A DNA stretch of 64,000 bases from positions 1-64,000 of the forward strand of contig NZ_JAUYNT010000003.1 in assembly GCF_030698175.1 (NCBI RefSeq). Direction: 5' to 3'. The notes below the pieces were generated by a model, which was not told where the DNA came from, ran no database searches, and was given only the letters and a program-made list of their open reading frames with translations. Both the position numbers and the translations under genes were made by a program. Position 1 is the first letter of the stretch; each line of letters begins with the position of its first letter. The DNA is from Pseudomonas sp. GTDB taxonomy: Bacteria > Pseudomonadota > Gammaproteobacteria > Pseudomonadales > Pseudomonadaceae. This document shows, piece after piece, positions 1 through 8,155 of the stretch.

Positions 1-60
1 AGCCCACCCTTGTATGTTGAGGTCATCGTTAAACAGTAGGCTCAAACACGCTGTTGACGA

Positions 61-263
61 TAATCAGTAAGGTTCCGGGGAGGCCGTCCCACCCTAGAGA
101 CGCATTGCGATCTCGTTTGTAGAGAGGCCCCCCGCCTCATTGCTGACCACGTGGAGTATCCGGAAGCCAGCTCAAAGAGATGGACTTCGCATCACAAGGT
201 TGTGGCAGCAAAAAGTGCGAGGTCGGGGAACCGGTAACCATTGTTGCTTAATTTACCAAGCAG
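61..263 (+). ncRNA. candidate IS110 bridge RNA region
   Basis: This non-coding stretch upstream of the transposase can fold. GAGAC at 97-101 begins a hairpin with stem segments GAGA (97-100)/TCTC (111-114) and CGC (101-103)/GCG (107-109). A larger stem may pair GAGGC (80-84) with GCCTC (134-138). An alternative pairing joins TCTC (111-114) with GAGA (122-125). Known of the family: IS110-group elements such as IS621 express a roughly 180-nt bridge RNA from this position, whose loops select target and donor DNA. The limits of the RNA and the guide loops are not resolved; the call rests on position and foldability. Confidence 0.4.
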
Positions 264-272
264 GTGAACCGC

Positions 273-1268
273 ATGAGCATGTACGTTGGGCTGGATATCG
301 GCGCCAAAACGGTCGCAATGGCTTGGCGCCAAGGCGGCCGCACCCTTGGCCAGGAAGAGATCAAGCAAACCCCAGAGGGCCACCGTAAGGCCGTCAAACA
401 GATCCGCGGCCTCAAGCCGGCGCTGGTGGTATTGGAGGCCACCGGCATTTATTACCTAGACTTGGCCATGGCTCTGAGCAAGGCCGGTGTTCCGGTAGCG
501 GTGATCAACGGCAAGAGTTTCCACCACTTCGCCAAGCTCAAGCTGACCCAGAGCAAAACTGACGCTTTGGATGCAGCCCTGCTGGCCGAGTACGCCGAAC
601 GCATGCAGCCCACTCGCTGGATCGCCCCCGACGAACGTTTACTTGGCTTGCGTGATGTAGGTCGGCAGATCAATCGGTTGACCGCCTCGCGCACCCAGGC
701 GAAGAACCGTCTGCATGCCCTGAGCGCCAAGCGCTGCACCTTGCCATTGCTGATCGAGGATGAGCAGGACGGCATCGAGCGCTTGAATCAGCGCATCGAG
801 CGGCTGAGCGCAGCAGCCAAGCAACTGATCAAGGAGCAGCCGGAATTTCAGGCGCAATTTCAGAACATCCAAGCGGCCAAAGGCATCGGTGCGGCCAGTG
901 CAATCGCCTTGATGGCCGAGCTGTGCATCTTGCCCAAGCAACTTAAATCACCGCAGGTGAGCCGCTACGCCGGGCTGGACGTGCGCCTGTGTCAGTCAGG
1001 TACCAGCGTGAACAAGCCGGCGCGCCTGAGCAAGGCCGGCAATGCGTATCTGCGCGCAGCGCTGTATATGCCCGCGCTATCGGCCGTGCGACACGACCCC
1101 AACGTAAAGGCGTTCTACGAAGCCCTGCAACGCCGTGGCAAGAAGAAAATCCAAGCCTTGTGCGCAGTGATGCGCAAGTATCTGACCGGCGTTTGGGCCT
1201 GCATCCAGCAGGGCGAGCGCTTTGATTCCAGCAAACTGTTCAGCAGCATTCACCAAGTGAAAGCTTGA
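273..1268 (+). CDS. IS110-family transposase (DEDD recombinase)
   Basis: This serine-assisted DEDD recombinase moves the element, by family knowledge with a bridge RNA. The N-terminal RuvC-like domain shows the DEDD acids: D of VGLDIGAKT, E of LEATGIYY, and the two D of KTDALDAALLAEY, at about residues 8, 55, 97 and 100. A central coiled region follows, then the C-terminal Transposase_20 domain, with GIGAASA near 205 and the serine-rich QSGTSVNKPARLSKAGN near 240, which holds the likely nucleophile. At 331 residues the length is normal and no frameshift is seen. ATG 273 was chosen because CAGGTGA lies just upstream; an in-frame GTG at 264 and ATG at 279 are alternatives. It appears intact, so the element may be active if its ends are. 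Confidence 0.93.
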   Translation: MSMYVGLDIGAKTVAMAWRQGGRTLGQEEIKQTPEGHRKAVKQIRGLKPALVVLEATGIYYLDLAMALSKAGVPVAVINGKSFHHFAKLKLTQSKTDALDAALLAEYAERMQPTRWIAPDERLLGLRDVGRQINRLTASRTQAKNRLHALSAKRCTLPLLIEDEQDGIERLNQRIERLSAAAKQLIKEQPEFQAQFQNIQAAKGIGAASAIALMAELCILPKQLKSPQVSRYAGLDVRLCQSGTSVNKPARLSKAGNAYLRAALYMPALSAVRHDPNVKAFYEALQRRGKKKIQALCAVMRKYLTGVWACIQQGERFDSSKLFSSIHQVKA

Positions 1269-1355
1269 CCTCCAACAGAGTATCTACGAATTACCGCGCA
1301 CCTGGCATCGCCTAACCGACCCGCACGCTTCAACACATAACGGGCACAAAGCCTT

Positions 1356-2507
1356 TTATTGCCTGCCGATCAGCGTCGCCCCCAGCGCTTGCACCACCTG
1401 GCGCAACACAAGCGTCGGTTGCGTTGCGCGCACCTGCAAGCCATCGGTTTCGCGTCTATGGGGATAATGTTTGCGCAAGGCATCGAAGGCCGCGCGGCGC
1501 TCGGCAGGCGCGCCAACCAGGCTGCGGCGAAAATCGGCGTCATCCCGGCGCGGGTCGTACACCGCTCGACACAGGGTGGCCAGCGCCCAAGCGGGGCTGC
1601 ACTGCCCATCCAGCTCCAGCGTACTCAGCCAAGGCTTGGGCAGTAAATCCGCCAGTTCAATAGTCACGGCTTGCTTGCGCCAGGCGCAGTAGGCTTGATA
1701 GATCTGCGCCGTGCCACGTAATTTGCCGTCCAGGCTGTAACCGGCGATATGCGGGGTCGCGATCTGGCACAGACCGGCCAACGGCACGTCAACCAACGGC
1801 TCACCTTCCCAAACATCCAGCACCACCTGCAGATCCGGGCGCTGCAACAGCACTTGGTAGAGCGCGGCGTTGTCCAGCACCGCGCCGCGGCTGGCATTGA
1901 TCAGCCAGGCGCCTGGGCGCAAGCGCTGCAATTGCTCGGCGGCCAACAGATGCCGGGTGGCCAGGGGGCCGTCGTTGCTCAGTGGGGTATGCAGGCTCAG
2001 CACATCGCACTGGCTAAGCAGCGCATCGAGACTGTGATAGTCGCCGCCTTCTCGGTCCGCGCGCGGCGGATCACAGACCAGCACGCGCCAACCCAGCTCA
2101 CGCATGACCTTGACCAAGCGCCCGCCGACTTCGCCCGCGCCAACCACGCCATAGGTACGCTGGCTTAAATCGGCACCCTCACGCTCGGCCAAGGCCAGTA
2201 AGCTGCCGAGGATGTAGTCGACCACGCCGCGAGCATTGCAGCCCGGCGCACTGGCCCAGTGGATGCCGGCCTGGGCGAAGTAATCGAGATCGAGATGATC
2301 GGTGCCGATGGTGCAAGTGCCGACAAAGCGCACCGCACTGCCGGCCAGCAAGGGCAGATCAACCTTAGTCACCGAACGCACCAGCAGCACGTCAGCGCCC
2401 TGTACATCGGCGGCGCTAATGGCGCGGCCCGGCAAGCGGGTGATGCTGGCATCCTGGGCAAAAAACTCATCGAGCAGCGGGATATTTTCGTCGGCGACAA
2501 TACGCAT
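1356..2507 (-). CDS. pdxB: erythronate-4-phosphate dehydrogenase
   Basis: PdxB oxidises 4-phospho-D-erythronate in the DXP-dependent pathway to pyridoxal 5'-phosphate; it is cytosolic and NAD-dependent. The protein (383 residues) begins [16 protein letters not shown] and has the D-2-hydroxyacid dehydrogenase layout: nucleotide-binding GAGEVGGRL near residue 122, and the catalytic Arg, Glu and His in [16 protein letters not shown] and TPHIAGYS. The C-terminal dimerisation region typical of PdxB follows. ATG 2507 is preferred over an upstream in-frame start at 2534, because the family begins with this motif. It is divergent from the MATE gene across about 170 bp. Its 3' end abuts the IS110 element, so the downstream neighbourhood is disturbed. 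Confidence 0.96.
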   Translation of the reverse strand: MRIVADENIPLLDEFFAQDASITRLPGRAISAADVQGADVLLVRSVTKVDLPLLAGSAVRFVGTCTIGTDHLDLDYFAQAGIHWASAPGCNARGVVDYILGSLLALAEREGADLSQRTYGVVGAGEVGGRLVKVMRELGWRVLVCDPPRADREGGDYHSLDALLSQCDVLSLHTPLSNDGPLATRHLLAAEQLQRLRPGAWLINASRGAVLDNAALYQVLLQRPDLQVVLDVWEGEPLVDVPLAGLCQIATPHIAGYSLDGKLRGTAQIYQAYCAWRKQAVTIELADLLPKPWLSTLELDGQCSPAWALATLCRAVYDPRRDDADFRRSLVGAPAERRAAFDALRKHYPHRRETDGLQVRATQPTLVLRQVVQALGATLIGRQ

Positions 2508-2676
2508 AATGGCCTCGGCTAAGCAGGCGAGCATTCTATGGCAGAGCGGCCTTGTTCGTCCTGCCTGGCTGCACCTTAGCGCGTCGCATTAGTAACCCAA
2601 GCGGTCAGTTTTTTGATTCCCCGGTGCGGCCCCGACGCGTAGACTGCTCGGTTTGCTGAACAGCCCGGATTGACTG

Positions 2677-4050
2677 ATGCTCGCCCCCACTCGCGCCGCT
2701 CGCCTGCGCACCGAACTACGCAGCCTACTGACCCTTGCCGCCCCGATCATGATCGCCCAGCTGGCGAACACGGCGATGGGCTTTGTCGATACCGTGATGG
2801 CCGGCCGCGTCAGCCCCCGCGACTTGGCCGCTGTGGCCCTGGGCAACTCGTTATGGGTGCCAGTGTATTTGCTGATGAGCGGTATTTTGCTGGCCACCAC
2901 GCCCAAGGTCGCCCAGCGCTTTGGCGGTGGTTTGCATAACGAAATTGGCCCACTGGTGCGGCAAGCCTTATGGCTGGCATTGCTGGTGGGCTGTGGCGCC
3001 GGCATGCTGCTATGGCACGCGCAGGTTGTGTTGCACATCATGGATGTCGAGCCACAACTGATCGAGCCGTCAATGGGTTATCTGCGCGCGGTGGCGTGCG
3101 GCTTCCCGGCGGTGGCGCTCTACCACGTGCTGCGCTGTTACAGCGACGGCCTGGGCCACACGCGACCGAGCATGATGCTGGGGATTTTTGGTCTGTTGCT
3201 GAACATTCCACTCAACTACATCTTCATTTACGGCAAGTTCGGCGTGCCGGCCATGGGCGGCGTCGGCTGCGGCTGGGCCACCGGTATCGTCATGTGGGGC
3301 ATGCTGCTGGGCATGCTCTGGTGGGTTAGCTGGGCGCCCTACTACCAAGCCAGCCAATTATTCAAACGCTTCGAGTGGCCAAACTGGGCGATTCTCAAGC
3401 GCTTGCTATCGGTCGGCGTGCCGATTGGCGTGTCGATTTTCGCCGAGGCTAGCATCTTCTCGGTGATCGCCCTGCTCATCGGCGCCATGGGCGCCACAGT
3501 GGTGGCCGGCCATCAAATTGCGCTGAACTTCAGCTCGATGGTGTTCATGATCCCCTACGCCCTCGGCATGGCCGTAACGGTCCGGGTTGGTCAGGCGCTC
3601 GGCCGTGGCGACCCACGTCAAGCGCGCTATGCGGCCGGTGTCGGGATGCTGGTGGCGCTGGCCTATGCCTGCATCTCGGCCAGTTCCATGCTGCTTAGCC
3701 GCGAGTACATTGCCCGGATGTACACCAACGACCTGGCGGTGATTGCGGTGGCCAGTAGCCTGATCATCTTCTCCGCCTTGTTTCAGTTTTCCGATGCCAT
3801 TCAGGTGACTGCCGCCGGCGCGCTGCGCGGCTATCAAGACACCCGCGTGACCATGCTACTGACCCTGTTCGCTTATTGGGGCATCGGGCTGCCGGTGGGT
3901 TACAGCTTGGGGTTAAGCGACTTCTGGGGCCCGGCCTCAGGGCCGCGCGGCTTGTGGCAAGGGCTAATAGTGGGTCTCACCTGTGCGGCGCTGATGCTCG
4001 GCTACCGGCTGATGCGCAGCGCCAAACGGCGGATTCGCCAGGAAGCTTAG
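2677..4050 (+). CDS. pmpM: MATE-family multidrug efflux transporter, PmpM/NorM-like
   Basis: This inner-membrane antiporter, by family knowledge, exports cationic drugs, fluoroquinolones and biocides in exchange for H+ or Na+. It has 457 residues and about twelve hydrophobic segments in two MatE repeats. The first repeat opens with LLTLAAPIMIAQLANTAMG and VDTVMAGR; conserved blocks follow such as LRCYSDGLGHTRPSM, LNIPLNYIFIYGKFG, and in the second half VAGHQIALNFSSMVFMIP and GALRGYQDTRVTM. The sequence closely resembles P. aeruginosa PmpM as remembered, hence the symbol; substrate range is inferred. ATG 2677 lies 169 bp from the divergent pdxB start. No local regulator is present. Confidence 0.93.
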   Translation: MLAPTRAARLRTELRSLLTLAAPIMIAQLANTAMGFVDTVMAGRVSPRDLAAVALGNSLWVPVYLLMSGILLATTPKVAQRFGGGLHNEIGPLVRQALWLALLVGCGAGMLLWHAQVVLHIMDVEPQLIEPSMGYLRAVACGFPAVALYHVLRCYSDGLGHTRPSMMLGIFGLLLNIPLNYIFIYGKFGVPAMGGVGCGWATGIVMWGMLLGMLWWVSWAPYYQASQLFKRFEWPNWAILKRLLSVGVPIGVSIFAEASIFSVIALLIGAMGATVVAGHQIALNFSSMVFMIPYALGMAVTVRVGQALGRGDPRQARYAAGVGMLVALAYACISASSMLLSREYIARMYTNDLAVIAVASSLIIFSALFQFSDAIQVTAAGALRGYQDTRVTMLLTLFAYWGIGLPVGYSLGLSDFWGPASGPRGLWQGLIVGLTCAALMLGYRLMRSAKRRIRQEA

Positions 4051-4082
4051 GCTGCCTTAGACGCCTCCACCCGACGCGCACC

Positions 4083-4128
4083 ACTCCCAACTTTCCACTC
4101 CCAACTTTCCACTCCCAACTCCCAACTT
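4083..4128 (+). repeat. short 14-bp tandem repeat after the MATE gene
   Basis: The 84-bp gap between the convergent MATE and tusA genes holds two perfect and one partial copy of ACTCCCAACTTTCC (4083-4096, 4097-4110, then a shortened copy to about 4128). It is C/T-rich on the plus strand and has no stem-loop potential, so it does not look like a terminator. Copy number is likely to vary between strains. Confidence 0.7.
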
Positions 4129-4134
4129 AACTAA

Positions 4135-4374
4135 TCAGTCGAGTTTCTTCTTGATCCAGTACAGGTAGCTGCCAGCCTCTACCTGCTGTTCAAGTAACTC
4201 GTGACCGAGAAACATGCAGAACTTGGGAATATCGCGGCGCGTCGAAGGATCGGTGGCTATCACTTTCAGCACGCCACCGGCGGCCAGATCACGGACTTTG
4301 TTGTGCAGCATCATCACCGGCTCAGGACAATTGAGACCGCTGGCATCGAGAATCGCATCGGCGTGCAAGGGCAT
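4135..4374 (-). CDS. tusA: TusA-family sulfurtransferase
   Basis: TusA is a small sulfur carrier that passes persulfide sulfur, for example from IscS toward 2-thiouridine of tRNA wobble uridine. At 79 residues this has the family's length and shows the defining motif [13 protein letters not shown], where the Cys (about residue 16) carries the persulfide, followed by the TusA block [20 protein letters not shown] near the C-terminus. ATG 4374 gives [10 protein letters not shown]; an upstream in-frame start at 4449 would add 25 atypical residues. It lies just downstream of rlmM on the same strand, 114 bp away, and converges with the MATE gene. Confidence 0.93.
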   Translation of the reverse strand: MPLHADAILDASGLNCPEPVMMLHNKVRDLAAGGVLKVIATDPSTRRDIPKFCMFLGHELLEQQVEAGSYLYWIKKKLD

Positions 4375-4488
4375 AACAGGCTCCAAAAACAGGCGCTTAT
4401 TGTCGCCCAAAGCGCCGCTGCGGTCACCCACCAGCAGCGCCCAAGGCAAACTCGGGCACTGGCGAATAGCGAGTCAAAGGCGTCGCTG

Positions 4489-5553
4489 TTAATTCCCGCG
4501 CTTATCCAGCCGGCGCAGGTGACAGGTGACCTCTTCACGGTCGTGATAGAGCTGCTTGCAGGCGATCGAGACCCGGATGCCACGGGCGACAAAACCCTCT
4601 TCGATGCGCGCCAACAAGCGTTTCACTTCGGCGTAGCGCTGCTTCATCGGCAACTTCAGATTGACCACCGCCTCGCGGCACAAACCCTCGCCCAACCAGG
4701 TTTCCAGCAGGGCGGCGTTGCGCGCCGGTTTCTCGACGATGTCGCAGACCATCCAATCCACCGGCTTGCGCGGTTTGAAGGTAAAACCGTCGGCCTGCAG
4801 ATGCTCAACCAAGCCAGATTCCATCAGGCTTTCCGCCATCGGGCCGTTATCGATGGCGGTCACCAGCATATGCCGGTTCACCAGTTGCCAGGTCCAGCCA
4901 CCGGGGGCGGCGCCCAGATCGACGGCGGTCATGGCCGGGGCCAAACGTTCATCCCACTGATCGCGGGGAATGAACTGATGCCAGGCCTCTTCCAACTTCA
5001 AGGTCGAGCGACTGGGCGCACTGCGGGGGAATTTCAACCGTGGAATACCCATCGGCCAGAAAGCCGAATTATCGGGTTCCGCCAGGCCGAGAAACACCTC
5101 GCGGCCACTCTTAAAGGTCAGCAGCAGACGCGGCTTGCTCGGGTCATCGACCAGACGCCCGGCTTTGCGTAAAGCCTTAAGCAACGGCGCTTCGAACTTC
5201 TTGCAGAAATTCGACAGCTCCTTGCCATCGTTGGTATCCAGCACTTCCAGCCAGAGACTGCCGCAGACCGGATAAGCGGCCAGGTGCTCGAGCAAGACGC
5301 TGATGCGGTCGGTCTCCGGCAATTGCACATAGTCGCCCCGCGCCCACTGCCTGGGGAAAATCAGCTGGCTAAACCGCACACCACGCATCAACGCCTGCGC
5401 GCCGCCCTCCTCAGTGCAAACGAATTCGGCACAGGCGCTGCTGGCCTTGCCCTTGGCATAACCGGCCACCTGCAAAGACGCTGCGTGTTCGGCAATTTCA
5501 GCGCACACCTCCCCCTCAAAACCGGGGCGGCAGTGCAACAACAACGTATTCAT
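4489..5553 (-). CDS. rlmM: 23S rRNA 2'-O-ribose methyltransferase (C2498)
   Basis: RlmM uses S-adenosylmethionine to methylate the 2'-OH of C2498 in 23S rRNA. The protein (354 residues) begins MNTLLLHCRPGFEGEVCAEI. An N-terminal THUMP-like part is followed by a Rossmann methyltransferase domain from about residue 200: AVDLGAAPGGWTWQL is the SAM-binding motif, with AIDNGPM and DWMVCDIVEKP after it and the catalytic Lys in VNLKLPMKQRY. ATG 5553 has a CTGAGGAG ribosome site; an alternative start at 5598 would add 15 residues not seen in the family. A 323-codon open frame on the opposite strand is judged to be antisense noise. Confidence 0.96.
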   Translation of the reverse strand: MNTLLLHCRPGFEGEVCAEIAEHAASLQVAGYAKGKASSACAEFVCTEEGGAQALMRGVRFSQLIFPRQWARGDYVQLPETDRISVLLEHLAAYPVCGSLWLEVLDTNDGKELSNFCKKFEAPLLKALRKAGRLVDDPSKPRLLLTFKSGREVFLGLAEPDNSAFWPMGIPRLKFPRSAPSRSTLKLEEAWHQFIPRDQWDERLAPAMTAVDLGAAPGGWTWQLVNRHMLVTAIDNGPMAESLMESGLVEHLQADGFTFKPRKPVDWMVCDIVEKPARNAALLETWLGEGLCREAVVNLKLPMKQRYAEVKRLLARIEEGFVARGIRVSIACKQLYHDREEVTCHLRRLDKRGN

Positions 5554-5868
5554 GGCGATCTCCTCAGGGCCGCCATGATAACGGAGTAAGCCCATCAAGG
5601 ACGCACCAGCGAAACAACTCCTTAGGCTGGCAAAGCAATGGTCACGGTCAATTCGTCAATTTTACAGCGTCAAATAACAGACGACCGGCTATTGCTGCCC
5701 CGCCGCCATGCCCTATAAATACGCTTGCGAGCCCCGCACGCGCACTCACAACCGCCGCGCCGGACGTCTTACCCATTAAAACAACGCGAAATTCGACTTA
5801 TTCCGTGACTTGCAGGCGCGCAGCAAGCATTAACCGCTGTCACGACCTGCAACTCACCGCCCGGAGTT
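5554..5868. other. intergenic region between rlmM and the PL7 lyase
   Basis: This 315-bp gap lies between the divergent rlmM and PL7 lyase genes and must hold both promoters. CCTATAAAT near 5711 could be part of a -10 region, but no convincing paired -35 was found and no GAACTT box (AlgU type) is present. The lyase start at 5869 is preceded by CGGAGT at about 5860. No coding potential is seen. Confidence 0.4.
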
Positions 5869-6561
5869 ATGGCCATGATCGATCTCACCACCTGGAATCT
5901 AACCATTGCCACTGGCGTTCCAGCCGTCACTATTGATACGCCCCTTCTGGCTGGGGGCTATCAAGACGACTACTTCAAGTCGGACAGCGGGCAGATTTTT
6001 TTCTGGGCGCCCGTTGATGGCACCACAACCAGCAACGCCATATACCCTCGCAGTGAGCTACGCGAAACCCACGCCAATGGTGACCTGCGTAATTGGACAT
6101 ACCCACAAGCGGACAACTACCTGAGTGCGACCCTGAAGGTCACGCAAGTACCGTCCACGGGCAAGGTGGTCATTGGCCAGATTCATAGCTACAAAAGCAC
6201 TTGGCCACTGCTAAAGCTGCAATTTGAAATGCAAAGCAGCGGGCTGGCGAAGTTAACCGCGAAAATTCGCAATAAGCCCACCGACGAGCTATCGGTAAGT
6301 CAAACGCTGTTGACCAATGTGCCGATCAACCAGAGCTTCACCTATGTCGTGCACCTATCACCAACGGGGGCGATGAGCATTGCCTTCAACGGGGTAAAAA
6401 TCTTCACCAGGCTTGACTCGGCCTGGGCGATTAAACCGCTGTATTTCAAAGCAGGTGCCTACACCCAAGACAATACGGGCTACGTCTCTGAGGCCGGGGC
6501 GGCAATTTTCAGCAAACTGAAGATTGAACATCGAGCGCTTGCACCAGTAAGCCCGCCATAA
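5869..6561 (+). CDS. polysaccharide lyase family 7 alginate lyase
   Basis: PL7 enzymes cleave alginate by beta-elimination. This 230-residue protein is essentially one PL7 jelly-roll domain and carries the three family signatures: YPRSELRE near 63-70, GQIH near 102, and YFKAGAYTQDN near 188-198, which supply the catalytic Arg, His and Tyr. No signal peptide or lipobox is visible at the N-terminus (MAMIDLTTWNLTIATG), so it is either cytosolic or exported by a non-classical route; P. aeruginosa PA1167 is a comparable short PL7 enzyme. It converges with algA, 69 bp away, and so sits directly beside the alginate operon. ATG 5875 is an alternative start. Guluronate versus mannuronate preference cannot be decided; QIH rather than QVH is seen. 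Confidence 0.9.
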   Translation: MAMIDLTTWNLTIATGVPAVTIDTPLLAGGYQDDYFKSDSGQIFFWAPVDGTTTSNAIYPRSELRETHANGDLRNWTYPQADNYLSATLKVTQVPSTGKVVIGQIHSYKSTWPLLKLQFEMQSSGLAKLTAKIRNKPTDELSVSQTLLTNVPINQSFTYVVHLSPTGAMSIAFNGVKIFTRLDSAWAIKPLYFKAGAYTQDNTGYVSEAGAAIFSKLKIEHRALAPVSPP

Positions 6562-6584
6562 CCTCCACCCTTTGCGGATGGAGG
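6562..6584. terminator. possible shared terminator hairpin
   Basis: CCTCCA (6562-6567) can pair with TGGAGG (6579-6584) between the convergent lyase and algA genes. There is no clear T-run on either side, so termination activity is uncertain. Confidence 0.35.
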
Positions 6585-6630
6585 CATGGCCTGTTAAGAC
6601 AGAGGCAAACCGGCAATCGCCCATAAACAG

Positions 6631-8070
6631 CTAGCTGGTGACGGCTCTTGGGGTGCGGCCATAGATATCGTCAAAACGTTCGATGTCGTCCTCCCCCAGG
6701 TAGCCACCCGACTGCACCTCGATGATCTCCAGCGGGATCTTGCCGGGGTTGGCCAGGCGATGCACAGAGGCGATCGGGATGTAGGTCGACTGATTTTCGG
6801 TGAGCAGGAACACCTTGTCGTCGCAGGTTACTTGCGCGGTACCAGACACCACAATCCAGTGCTCGGCACGGTGATGGTGCATTTGCAGCGACAGTTGCGC
6901 GCCGGGTTTTACCGTGATGCGCTTGACCTGATGACGAGTACCGCTGTCTACCGAGTCGTAGTTGCCCCAGGGACGGTAGACCTCGCAGTGGTTTTGCGTC
7001 TCCTGGCGGCCGACGGCATCCAGGTGGTTGACCATCTTCTTCACGTCTTGCACCGCATCCTTGTGCACGACCATCACCGCGTCTTTCGTCTCAACCACCA
7101 CCAGGTCATTAACCCCGATCAGGGTCACCAGCTTGGAGGTCGCGTGCACGAAGTTGTTGTGGCTGGTTTGGGTGATCACATCGCCGACCAGGGCATTGCC
7201 ATCACTGTTCTTTTCGCTCACATCCCACAATGAGGTCCAGCTGCCCACATCGTTCCAGCCGGCAGCCAAGGGCACCACGCAAGCGTGCGCGGTTTTTTCC
7301 ATCACGGCGTAGTCGATTGAGTTATCCGGGCAGCACTCGAAAGTGTCGGCATCGATACTCAGGACGTGACCGTCCAGCTTGCTGCGCTTGAGTGTCAGCA
7401 CACAGGTGTCGTAAATATCCGGCTCATGGGCGCGCAACTCATCCAGAAAACGGCTGGCGCGAAACAGGAACATACCGCTGTTCCAGTAGTAGCCGCCGCT
7501 GCGGACAAACTCGCTGGCGCGTTGCTGATCCGGCTTTTCGATGAACTGCTTGACCCGGTAAGCGCCCTCCACCAAATCGCCTTCAACATCGTCAGCGCGA
7601 GCGGCTTTAATGTAACCGAAGCCGGTTTCCGGGCGATCCGCCGGAATCCCGAACAACACCATTTCACCCTGTTCAGCGGCCACTCGGGCAATCTGCAGGG
7701 CGCTGCGCAAGGCCACCTCGTTGCTAATCACATGATCGGCGGGCAACACCAGCATCAGTTCATCCCGGCCTTGATCGAGCAGGCGCAACGCCGCCATGGC
7801 TACCGCCGGCGCGGTGTTACGACCGAAAGGCTCGAGCAGCAGACCCTGGGCCGTGATGCCGATGGCCTCAAGTTGCTCGTTGACGATGAAACGATGCTCT
7901 TGGTTGCTCACCACCAACGGCTTTTCCATGCCGTCGAAACTCAGGCGTTGCAGCGTCTGCTGGAATAGCGATTGATCGCCGGTCAAAGCAATAAATTGCT
8001 TGGGCGATTGCTTGCGGGACAAGGGCCAGAGGCGCGAACCAGTACCACCAGAAAGAATTACCGGAATCAT
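6631..8070 (-). CDS. algA: mannose-1-phosphate guanylyltransferase / mannose-6-phosphate isomerase
   Basis: AlgA is bifunctional: it isomerises fructose-6-P to mannose-6-P and later makes GDP-mannose from mannose-1-P, the first and third steps of alginate precursor supply; AlgC, the intermediate mutase, is not in this window. The protein (479 residues) begins MIPVILSGGTGSRLWPLSR, with the pyrophosphorylase signature and Lys of QSPKQF; FIEKPD lies mid-protein. The C-terminal cupin carries the isomerase site (QMHHHRAEHWIVVSGTAQV). ATG 8070 follows a GGAGA site; a start at 8085 would add five residues. It is the last gene of the alginate operon, as in other pseudomonads, but is preceded here by algL. 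Confidence 0.97.
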   Translation of the reverse strand: MIPVILSGGTGSRLWPLSRKQSPKQFIALTGDQSLFQQTLQRLSFDGMEKPLVVSNQEHRFIVNEQLEAIGITAQGLLLEPFGRNTAPAVAMAALRLLDQGRDELMLVLPADHVISNEVALRSALQIARVAAEQGEMVLFGIPADRPETGFGYIKAARADDVEGDLVEGAYRVKQFIEKPDQQRASEFVRSGGYYWNSGMFLFRASRFLDELRAHEPDIYDTCVLTLKRSKLDGHVLSIDADTFECCPDNSIDYAVMEKTAHACVVPLAAGWNDVGSWTSLWDVSEKNSDGNALVGDVITQTSHNNFVHATSKLVTLIGVNDLVVVETKDAVMVVHKDAVQDVKKMVNHLDAVGRQETQNHCEVYRPWGNYDSVDSGTRHQVKRITVKPGAQLSLQMHHHRAEHWIVVSGTAQVTCDDKVFLLTENQSTYIPIASVHRLANPGKIPLEIIEVQSGGYLGEDDIERFDDIYGRTPRAVTS

Positions 8071-8155
8071 CAGAGAAATCTCCATTAAAGTTCCATTTCA
8101 AATTGACCCTCGAACTCGCCAGGAACTCAGTCCTGAGCCGCGCCCTGGGTCAGAT

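Larger units (their letters stand above)
1..1300 (+). mobile_element. IS110-family insertion sequence, left end cut by window edge
   Basis: The element is defined by its transposase gene (273-1268) and by about 270 bases of non-coding DNA in front of it. IS110 elements have no long terminal inverted repeats, so the true ends cannot be read here. The right end probably lies soon after the transposase stop and before the 3' end of pdxB at 1356. The long non-coding 5' part fits the IS110 group, where the bridge RNA is encoded upstream of the transposase, better than the IS1111 group, where it lies downstream. Boundaries are approximate. Confidence 0.6.

Noticed and set aside
4201..5172. 323-codon open frame on the plus strand across tusA and rlmM
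   Set aside because: It is antisense to two well-recognised genes, has a His/Gln/Arg-rich composition typical of G+C-rich shadow frames, and shows no known motif.
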